A DNA stretch of 64,000 nt, from NCBI GenBank assembly GCA_017540945.1, contig JAFYAB010000016.1, positions 1 to 64,000 on the forward strand. The letters run 5' to 3'. Source of the DNA: Oscillospiraceae bacterium (lineage in GTDB: Bacteria; Bacillota_A; Clostridia; Oscillospirales; Oscillospiraceae). A model generated the notes under the pieces. That model was not told the origin of the DNA and searched no databases. It saw nothing but the letters and a program-made list of their open reading frames with translations. Shown piece by piece: positions 51,701-56,994 of the stretch (position 1 is its first letter; the number at the start of each line of letters is the position of its first letter). Position numbers and translations under genes: made by a program.

Positions 51701-53724
51701 ACGTCATAGCGCTCCATAGCAGGACTGGTGGGTTCCTCGACCTTCGGCTCCTCGACCTTCTGCTCTTCGGTCTTCTGCTCTTCGGTCTTCGGTTCTTCGA
51801 CCTTCGGTTCCTCGACCTTCTGCTCTTCGGTCTTCTGCTCTTCGGTCTTCTGCTCTTCGGCCTTCGGCTCTTCGGTCTTCGGTTCTTCGACCTTCGGCTC
51901 TTCGGTCTTCGGTTCTTCGGTCTTCGGTTCTTCGACCTTCTGCTCTTCGGTCTTCGGCTCTTCGGTCTTCGGTGCTTCGACCTTCGGCTCCTCGATCTGG
52001 GCCGCGGCGCTCTTTGCTTTCTCCTTCTCAATGCGCCAATCCAGCTTGGCGCGGCGGTTCTCCGCCGCCTCCAGGCCGATTTCCGTGGCGGCGGCGGTCT
52101 TCGCGATCTGCGCGCAGTAGTACCGGAGCTCCTCTGCCGCGGCCTTCTTGAACGCGGGTTCTTTTTTACTCTTCTCCGCCGCGTTCAGATAGCTTTGCGC
52201 CAGATCGCTGAGCGCCGCGTGGGCGTTCTCGATTTGCGCCAGATCGATCTGACGCTGCTTGCCCGCGGGGACGTTGGAGCCGTAGAAGGCGGAGATCATC
52301 CCGACCAGATTGGTGACGCCCTTCCGCATAAAGTCATATTCCGGAAGGTCCTTCCTGCCCTGATTGACCGGAGCGATGCGCTGAGCCAGATCGCTCAGCC
52401 GGGAGAGGACCTCGGTTCCCGCCAGAATCTGCTCATAATAGCCCACGGGGGAGCCGTCGCTGCCGGCCTGCCGGGGCAGGGCCTTGCGGCGCTCATATTC
52501 CCGCGCGGCCTCGTCCAGCTCCGCCGCGCTCAGATACTGGCAATTCTGAATCTTTTCGGCCTTCCGGGTATCGAAGGTGACGCTCATCCCATCCGGATCG
52601 ATGTGGAGATCCTTATAGTTTTGTTTGACGTAGCTTTCAATGCGATTCAGCATTTGGCTCCTGCTCGTCGAATCGGTGATCCGGGTGGTGCTGATCTCCG
52701 CAATCAGCTGATCCAGCGACTGCTTCGTCTTTTCCGTGTATTTTGCGGATAAGGATTTCGGATAATAGATGTTGCTCTTGATTACAAACAGAGCACCGAT
52801 CAACGCGGCGTCCTGGATCGGCCAACCCTGGCGCAGGGCGATCCGGCGGCCCTCCAGGTCGTAGGGCACGCGATGGGGTCCGCGCTCGTAGCCGCCGACG
52901 TGGTCGGGATTGTTGTCCATCACCTTCCCCCAGCGCGCATAATCCTCTGTATGCTTCGGATCCGTAGCCTCTATGCTATCCAGAATCTGGGCTGACAGAT
53001 GGTCGTACTGCGTCAGCAGCAGCTTCCGGGCAAGACGATCCTGGGCGGCAGTCAGGGTCCCGGCCCGGCTTGCGTTGGCGTGGTCACAGGCGACGTTTAC
53101 CATCCGGGCGGCGTTTTCAAAGACGGGCAGGAAGGGAAGATCCGACATCTCGTCCATGATATAGGTAAAATTCTTATTTTCAGGGCTCTTCTCAGTGCCG
53201 TTTGGTACGTGTATGGTCCCCTCTTGGGAACTGATTTGAAGGAAGACAAAGTCGCTCATGGCCTCCGAGCCGAAGTTTCGCAGGGCAAAGGAGGCCTTCT
53301 CCCGCACAAAGCGGAGAAAAGAAGCGCCTTCCGGGTTTGTGGCGGCCATCGCAAGCTGCTTTTCGTCCAGAGCAGCGCTGTAATCGCCCACGACCTTCCG
53401 CAGCTTGTTTACGTTCTTTTCTTCTGCTTCCCGATATTCCGGAGCGTTCATAGCGTTAAAGGAGCCAGGTTTCCTGCAGTTGACCTTAAACTCGCGCTGG
53501 GGCATCAACAGACACGGACTCATCCGACGGTCTGATAAATCTTCGATGGCCTCGAAGCCGGGATCATTGTATGCCGGGACACTATCATACGTTAAGCGAC
53601 TGTCACCCGGGAACATGTACTCCCACGAAAGGACCTCGCCGGCGAGCTGGTTGTACACCTGATGCCAGTTATAGTTCCAGTTGGTATATCCCTCCGGGAA
53701 GGGCGTGCGTTTTTCTTTCGGCAT
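45685..53724 (-). CDS. Giant-family member G: 2679-residue protein with degenerate kinase-like core
   Basis: By far the longest gene here. Residues ~1-575 match member F's N-terminal domain (DEMSDLPFLPVFENAARMVN, DRLARKLLLTQYDH). A hinge of about 18 five-residue EEPKT/EEQKV repeats fills ~576-665. A long helical middle (~666-1680) is unique. The kinase-like region (~1680-2010) has VDGVFTPDRPLP, AAAMTAVAEALGVGSLVAA and FICGTANRNKDNLRF, where the DRH of its relatives has become NRN, and VDNGMCF instead of DNDxSF. The shared module is at ~2095-2210 (FGSKEYAAVKKAFVAV). Two related helical units (~2290 and ~2527) flank a Gln/Lys repeat hinge (~2432-2490). The tail is NKKKNNKPGLKA. The start MPKEK follows AGAGGAGGAAATCCC. 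Function unknown. Confidence 0.8.
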   Translation of the reverse strand: MPKEKRTPFPEGYTNWNYNWHQVYNQLAGEVLSWEYMFPGDSRLTYDSVPAYNDPGFEAIEDLSDRRMSPCLLMPQREFKVNCRKPGSFNAMNAPEYREAEEKNVNKLRKVVGDYSAALDEKQLAMAATNPEGASFLRFVREKASFALRNFGSEAMSDFVFLQISSQEGTIHVPNGTEKSPENKNFTYIMDEMSDLPFLPVFENAARMVNVACDHANASRAGTLTAAQDRLARKLLLTQYDHLSAQILDSIEATDPKHTEDYARWGKVMDNNPDHVGGYERGPHRVPYDLEGRRIALRQGWPIQDAALIGALFVIKSNIYYPKSLSAKYTEKTKQSLDQLIAEISTTRITDSTSRSQMLNRIESYVKQNYKDLHIDPDGMSVTFDTRKAEKIQNCQYLSAAELDEAAREYERRKALPRQAGSDGSPVGYYEQILAGTEVLSRLSDLAQRIAPVNQGRKDLPEYDFMRKGVTNLVGMISAFYGSNVPAGKQRQIDLAQIENAHAALSDLAQSYLNAAEKSKKEPAFKKAAAEELRYYCAQIAKTAAATEIGLEAAENRRAKLDWRIEKEKAKSAAAQIEEPKVEAPKTEEPKTEEQKVEEPKTEEPKTEEPKVEEPKTEEPKAEEQKTEEQKTEEQKVEEPKVEEPKTEEQKTEEQKVEEPKVEEPTSPAMERYDVSTQKPEEKPAEQPVEAEAEDRSAYQEYLTEIISAANEIANTPLPSPLDYQGTNRQEYEHFKIKTKVPHFASSISGCGITAPQVIALYQKSLPPKEAAEKSFDFADRTLGTCGRLISDKGVHGAVLRRSPSNDAKIGWAEMTPEAQHEAIKERIDAMLNASMRVFDEGVFNHMADLERKIRICRRYVPDGKVAELQKKREQEKAKQADPAQARQEAQARQAELENAFQADLAEIRKLIQANNITAEDVTKDGTLGWKYMTDAQKQRYADESLREMLQGNYFELDIYDQYATPAQKQAILEKFLTEEEISRVRAKCLDETITPENRLKIYSNLPDVLRPDQLHTVVDSLNKDPVIQDHIELTELKPETAREIDVCRQKILKEVQDPQRQAALLKALDGADTIMSVATSSAKQATEAAEHIGCDTNNRYRYAVCNELRLEQPGVQIDRAGPPLPISHYAVLPNATNESTEKILQKPELPGKMRETLIRMLQKMSDMQMLPENPPEYREEEGNKMYGYRTIKAAKIDYMNAVRKGDLDALERARAAYDQEYRNMDELIQIAKEGFGSEYTSAPDMYVTRDPETFAFDQLNSVHQGQINSVYLLYMQMHKYKMTPEELVNDFPKSLMRGFQKEVSARCDQELAGKDFAGVLETLMEAENYDEIAGHVDYRPPVRSLPIFWTCVEQEGFDRAGMAGWANDASAMLHDIQGREILRLEVLNGQAEDKRPAKRQTIQNLITVAEADQDYRQMVGIGTYDGDLQFHPFSLDKYIQSHSIDADGMKRRLDTFINVASKVSNGPEKGELMAEAVVSCTRVLLLKQDERGTDAYKAVETMARDLMNSMSLTASGMGQADRYRECRSRANDALGRYEAFSRFTQELEQAGVAPEQNGPFDAIRLSVEKLNELTCSMLCPQPDGSLPKLDTQQREELKTAYQLVINVANAFSADADLEPNPALDKAREAAEKIRSLAAEDLETLTGVRGKYADDLGQIYSKRSLTVDVASLQTENLGTPEHVRNTLALTTPDGRTVDGVFTPDRPLPQPKDELEQLRKRIGALSENAAVALEVFEEDPEVNRELMSLDENGVRAMLAKAQSESYNNWTYNHHYDRYLDRIGSTRKIRNFDINDLVNDEFTEAVDSYLLSKAEIDGRNKLCKKMGIRPGEPLESRAAAMTAVAEALGVGSLVAATRPVTVTQNGKSRTGYFTENGKGTDCRNIPDYDPLLNSARASMIPKKAVRDMAALQVLDFICGTANRNKDNLRFETADKSNTAMLLGIQAVDNGMCFMGCPMSTDLGGNRKLSDLKTIPKFMADRVMALDGEALTGILQQFKLPKNQIDFAVNRLNAVQDRIQKGLEYFRDKEITASSDKYIHVLSDEAYEHVSKNKDFVNEMPVKKCLDQAIETAIQDKRQQELAKLGNSLRQDEREIRSFYQKLVEADKNVYFGSKEYAAVKKAFVAVAKERTELTSKAPTKADNEAGLSIHKPTKEEIQHLRSSYEVLTEAVNAYIKRKENQYKKSGPLDEKSSKRYEVARAISAKLNDHFLNLSNLDKHLDTIQNLYPAAAESKKRERSPHLVYDSASLERDLKRKEKEARKVTDPTAEQRMKPVMAELAFQGSLYLDNMKQTISRKEIAHKLYEAFAMAELSSVLGPNAPVSEGSRKAMLTLMQTDESKPAYADSKKQLESNLKEDFQKLHLDTFKQIREAVNATISTLEGRDKERDKKDSVQKVKEPVYLNKLIELLKNPDKIKDELPKFTQEIQKNQEAEKAVNPEETQIRQEEKSQVKTGENPQVTTEEKAQVQQKENPQIKQVEKPQVKQEKMQEDEPQTAKTRLDMLVSTLSEQCKKRRLVALGKLDKNDKEVLKRKELSHKLVEAFAMVEIGEVAGSNQVRVDRESTKLMCNALTINWEKNRDQYLGALQKIQDVIPDGDLNQMHHAQHADMRAVINMTLNDAGKLPDRLENLTNLLKQPGSVFGKMEDLAKTLDKEYKDAGIDLNRTGKPENKKKNNKPGLKA
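51731..51998 (-). repeat. 15-bp tandem repeat coding the EEPKT hinge of member G
   Basis: About 18 copies of a 15-bp unit with slight changes encode EEPKT, EEPKV, EEQKT and EEQKV in frame. Member F has a shorter, diverged hinge at the matching place (about 43700-43850) built of VESKV/VDGPK units. Confidence 0.9.
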
Positions 53725-53810
53725 GGGATTTCCTCCTCTTTTATGATTTATAATGGCAGCGCTATGTCAATTCCCCGTCCGGGCGACGCCGGGCGGGGAT
53801 GGGTTTCCGT
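53724..53810 (-). promoter_or_regulatory. Leader of member G with GC-rich hairpin
   Basis: The 87-bp gap between the sensor-kinase stop and member G holds CCCCGCCCGGC...CCGGACGGGG (53772-53797), a strong hairpin without a good T run, directly followed by TTGACA and the AT-rich ATTATAAATCATAAAAG. This could be an internal promoter or a processing site in a common transcript. Confidence 0.4.
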
Positions 53811-55604
53811 TTACTCGTGGGAATCGGGGATGCGAATGGTCACGACGGTTCCGCCGCCGGGCCGCGGCGCGATCTCCAGGCTGCCGCCCACAGACATTTC
53901 CAGCCGCTCCCGGACGTTCTGCAGACCAATGCCCGTACCCTCGGCAGAAGCCTCGAGGTCGAAGCCGGGACCGTTGTCCTCCACAAGAATCAGACTGCAG
54001 TTTTCACCGCGGCGGGTGCGGACGACGATGCGAAGTGACGCCTTCTCCTGCTTCAGCCCGTGCTTGACCGCGTTTTCCACGATGGGCTGCAATGTGAAGG
54101 CCGGCAGGCGGAAGACCGTGTGGGGCGTGTCGTATTCCACCGTCAGCAGCTCGCCGTAGCGCATGGACTCCACCTCCAGATATGCGCTGGTGCACTGGAG
54201 CTCGTCCTGGAAGGGAATGGGATTCTCCGCGTCGATGGAGGTAAAGTTCGCGTGCAGATAGGTCATGAAGTTTTCCAGAACAGGCAGCGTGCGGGGCGAA
54301 TCGTTCTTGCACAGCACGTAGATGGAACTGAGGGTATTGTAAATGAAATGAGGTCGGATATGCTGCAGCAGCTGTTCGATTTTAGCCCGGTGCAGCTCAT
54401 CCTCCTTCTGGCGCAGGGCCTTTTCTTTCGCGATGGCCTCGCTGATGAAGCCCGAGCTCCGCAGGACCAGATGCAGGGCAACCCAGACCAGCCCCACGAT
54501 GGCGTGGCGTTCCGTGTTCTGTGCCCAAATGAGAATCAGGTCCGCCAGGCCCGCGGCAGGGAAGAGCAGGCCCGCAGCCAATTCCCAGCGCCGGAAGCCC
54601 AGCGCGAATACGGCGCCCAGCTCCAGGCCGATGCCGAAGAGGGCGTACCAGGGCAGGGCGTACCAGAGGTCCAGCACGTTCAGCAGCTGGAGCAGTACCA
54701 GAACGATCCCGGCCCCGGCGCAGAGCAGCACGGAGAGCTGCCCGAAGCGGCCCTCGGGATGCTGCACGCTAAAGTAACGCAGAATCAGCACCGGCGTCAG
54801 CAGGGCCGCCGCTGCGCTCAGATACCACAGGCCCTTTTCCATGCCGTAGATATCCAGACCCAGCAGCACCGTTGGCAGGGCGGTCAGAACCCGCAGAGCC
54901 GCACAGGCCGCCAGCAGACCCAGTAAAAAAAGTCTCCGCCGTAAGCTTCGATCCAGACGAAGCAGGGCGGAAAAGAGCGTAAGAAACAGGCCGACGATCA
55001 GGGTCACAACCCCGATGATCAGCGCAGCCAGATCCTCCGGGAGCAGAATCCGGGTCATCAGCTGCTCTCGTTCTATGAAGAGATAGGGCGGTCGGGCCAG
55101 GAGTGCGGTGCTGTAGACCGGCGTCAGGGTGACGGTTACGGTCCTGCCGCTGTAGTCCGAGCGCATGGGTACGGAGAGCCAGAGCCGGCCCGGGGTATGG
55201 CCCACGTGGGCCTCCTCCGTCTCGGCGGAGCTGTAGAGCAGCTCGCCGTCCAGCCGGAGCTCCGCGATGCAGTGCTCCAGGAAGATGCACATTTTTGCCC
55301 CGTGACGGACCTTCGCACCGTCGGGGACCGTAAAGCTGTAGCTGACACGGAGGCCCGCATAGTCGGGGATGTGATCCTCTGCCACGGACTCCGGCTGCAG
55401 CAAATAGAAGGACTGGGGAGCAAAGGTGTAGCGCTGATTGCCTGGGTTTCCAAAAACCTGCAGCGTCATCGTCAGGCTCAGCAGTCCCAGCAGGACGAGC
55501 ACGGCCGGGACGATTCGTTCCCGCCAGGATCGTTTTGCGCCCGAAAGGGAAGCGGCCATTGGCGCTTCCGGCCAGCTGCGCCGCGTCCTTGTCTTGCCGT
55601 TCAT
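53811..55604 (-). CDS. Sensor histidine kinase, LytS-like (HisKA_5/GHKL)
   Basis: A 597-residue membrane sensor. An N-terminal span (~30-50) is followed by an outside domain of ~130 residues that resembles the 7TMR-DISM jelly roll (SYSFTVPDGAKVRHGAKMCI, LRLDGELLYSS). About seven spans follow (~188-390), then a short coil, the phosphoacceptor region QLLQHIRPHFIYNTLSSIYV (His ~419) and the ATP domain with QPIVENAVKHGLKQ, EDNGPGFDL and GTGIGLQNVRERL. Its ATG overlaps the TGA of the response-regulator gene (ATGA at 55604-55601), so the two form one unit. It should phosphorylate that regulator in response to an outside signal. Member G begins 87 bp after its stop on the same strand. Confidence 0.9.
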   Translation of the reverse strand: MNGKTRTRRSWPEAPMAASLSGAKRSWRERIVPAVLVLLGLLSLTMTLQVFGNPGNQRYTFAPQSFYLLQPESVAEDHIPDYAGLRVSYSFTVPDGAKVRHGAKMCIFLEHCIAELRLDGELLYSSAETEEAHVGHTPGRLWLSVPMRSDYSGRTVTVTLTPVYSTALLARPPYLFIEREQLMTRILLPEDLAALIIGVVTLIVGLFLTLFSALLRLDRSLRRRLFLLGLLAACAALRVLTALPTVLLGLDIYGMEKGLWYLSAAAALLTPVLILRYFSVQHPEGRFGQLSVLLCAGAGIVLVLLQLLNVLDLWYALPWYALFGIGLELGAVFALGFRRWELAAGLLFPAAGLADLILIWAQNTERHAIVGLVWVALHLVLRSSGFISEAIAKEKALRQKEDELHRAKIEQLLQHIRPHFIYNTLSSIYVLCKNDSPRTLPVLENFMTYLHANFTSIDAENPIPFQDELQCTSAYLEVESMRYGELLTVEYDTPHTVFRLPAFTLQPIVENAVKHGLKQEKASLRIVVRTRRGENCSLILVEDNGPGFDLEASAEGTGIGLQNVRERLEMSVGGSLEIAPRPGGGTVVTIRIPDSHE

Positions 55605-56200
55605 GGCAGCACCCCCGCTTCCGAATATCGTAAATGTGCAATCTGCGTAAGAATCTTCTCCGGGCTCAAGGGCTTGAGGACATAGCCGGAGCAGAACATA
55701 TTCAAGGCCTCCCCGGCGTATTCCGGATGGCTGGTCAGAAAAATAACGTTGACTCTGGGGTTGCGGTCCATCAGATATCTGGCGAGACTCAGACCGTCGC
55801 CGCCCACCAGTTCAATGTCCAGAAAGGCCACGTCCACCCGGCGTTCCGCGGCATATTCCATGGCGTCGGAGGGCCAGCGAAAGGAGGCTACCGTCGCCTC
55901 GGGCAGAACCTCCCGCAGAGTCCGGTCGGAATCCTCCAAAAGGATGGGCTCGTCCTCCACCAGGATCACGGTCATTTCACCGCTTCGGTTGAGAGGCGCG
56001 TCCATCAGCACGGAAGGATCCACGTCAAAGCGGCTTGCGATTTTTTGGATCAGCTCAATATCCGGGAAGCGGATACCGCGTTCCCAGCGGGAAACAGTTC
56101 CCTGGTTCACATACAGATAGTCGGCCAGCTCCTTCTGGGAGACTCTGTATTTGGTTCGGAGCGCGACGAGCAGTTCGCCGAGCGTATTGGAAGCAGCCAT
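55601..56200 (-). CDS. Response regulator with N-terminal XRE helix-turn-helix and receiver
   Basis: A 199-residue protein. Residues ~5-65 are an XRE/Cro-type helix-turn-helix (LLVALRTKYRVSQKELADYL, YVNQGTVSRWERGIRFPDIE). Residues ~77-195 are a receiver domain with the acidic pair in VILVEDEP, the phospho-Asp in VAFLDIELVGGDGL, the switch Thr/Ser in FLTSHPEY and the Lys in GYVLKPLS. Usual partners of LytS-type kinases carry a C-terminal LytTR domain; here the DNA-binding part is at the N-terminus and of another type. The start at 56200 follows GGGGGGAAGAGA. It is collinear with the kinase and members G-D, which it may regulate. Confidence 0.9.
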   Translation of the reverse strand: MAASNTLGELLVALRTKYRVSQKELADYLYVNQGTVSRWERGIRFPDIELIQKIASRFDVDPSVLMDAPLNRSGEMTVILVEDEPILLEDSDRTLREVLPEATVASFRWPSDAMEYAAERRVDVAFLDIELVGGDGLSLARYLMDRNPRVNVIFLTSHPEYAGEALNMFCSGYVLKPLSPEKILTQIAHLRYSEAGVLP

Positions 56201-56373
56201 TCTCTTCCCCCCGGTCTTTCTTTGATCGCGTAGATGTTTGGCTGCGGCAAACTCGATTTTATTACGGTTTGCAGCAGCCAATGCGCACACCGGTCGTGCA
56301 GAGCGTCTCTCCGCACGCTTCCCGACCCCGAGGCGCGGCAGCTCCGTGCCCCCGGGTCGTGAGACCGATGACA

Positions 56374-56435
56374 CCTTCCCCTTGCCGCAGGGGCTTTGAC
56401 CGCTGACGCGGCTGCAGCACCCCTGCGGGGGAAGG
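56374..56435 (-). repeat. Nested palindromic element after the pilin-like gene
   Basis: CCTTCCCC pairs with GGGGAAGG and inside it GCAGGGG pairs with CCCCTGC, enclosing GACCGCTGACGCGGC. Located in the 253-bp gap between the pilin-like gene and the response regulator. It could act as a partial terminator or be one of the CCTTCCCC...GGGGAAGG repeats seen in related genomes. I see no gene in the gap. Confidence 0.55.
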
Positions 56436-56453
56436 CTTCAGGTTTCTGACGAA

Positions 56454-56735
56454 TCAGTTCAGCTTGATATTGCCGCCGTTCTTGTTCACCCACTCAACCA
56501 TGATGGGCGTCAGGAGCTTGAGGGCCAGGATCAGAACGAAGATCAGCACAAAGCCGATGATGGCGTTCTTCAGCGCGCCCTTGGCCTTCTCACGGTCCTG
56601 GGGCTCCTCGGCCTTGGCGTACTTGACGCCAAGAATGACGCAAAACAGCGAACCGACAGCACCCACGATGAGAAGCATCGGGGTCAGAATGTTGTTGAGC
56701 AGTTCCACAATGGGGGCTACAACAGAGTCGAACAT
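56454..56735 (-). CDS. Pilin-like small membrane protein of a type IV secretion system
   Basis: A 93-residue protein with two hydrophobic segments (NILTPMLLIVGAVGSLFCVI and AIIGFVLIFVLILALKLLTP) joined by a basic, polar loop VKYAKAEEPQDREKAKGALK. Size, the two spans and the AKAE-x-x-xREKAK loop match VirB2/TrbC-type pilin-like proteins encoded by Gram-positive conjugative elements; the Maff2-type protein of such elements is an alternative. It would sit in the membrane as a subunit of the transfer channel or surface fibre. It is divergent from the VirD4 gene and lies upstream of the regulator pair on the minus strand. The ribosome site AAAAGGAGG precedes it. Confidence 0.75.
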   Translation of the reverse strand: MFDSVVAPIVELLNNILTPMLLIVGAVGSLFCVILGVKYAKAEEPQDREKAKGALKNAIIGFVLIFVLILALKLLTPIMVEWVNKNGGNIKLN

Positions 56736-56836
56736 GGTTTTTCCTCCTTTTTTCTCGAATTATTTGGGATGGCTTTTGGCAGAGGGCAGGGTAAATCGCC
56801 GAAGCAATTCCATATGTACCAATCTTGCCGCAAATT

Positions 56837-56866
56837 ATTGTATCATAAATTGGTGATATTCTTCAA
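56837..56866 (-). promoter_or_regulatory. Promoter of the pilin-like gene
   Basis: TTGAAG (56866-56861) and TACAAT (56842-56837) with 18 bp between; the transcript would have a leader of about 95 bases. Confidence 0.5.
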
Positions 56867-56907
56867 GGGAACGATATGCCGATTTTATGCCGTTTGTGTC
56901 GGTTTGA

Positions 56908-56936
56908 TTGCAATAAAATTGGCCCTTTGGTAAAAT
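56908..56936 (+). promoter_or_regulatory. Promoter of the VirD4-led operon
   Basis: TTGCAA (56908-56913) and TAAAAT (56931-56936) with a 17-bp spacer, about 50 bp before the GTG start at 56995. Confidence 0.6.
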
Positions 56937-56994
56937 AAATCCAAATATGACAATAGGGCTATTCTGCGCTTTTATGCCGAAGGGAGGGACTGCG

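Noticed and set aside
51731..51998. Regular short repeats considered as a CRISPR array
   Set aside because: Units are contiguous 15-bp coding repeats in frame with no spacers.
27062..53724. Phage tail tape-measure or structural genes
   Set aside because: Long helical text is similar in feel, but there are no phage neighbours, and the paralogous kinase-like cores and basic tails do not fit.
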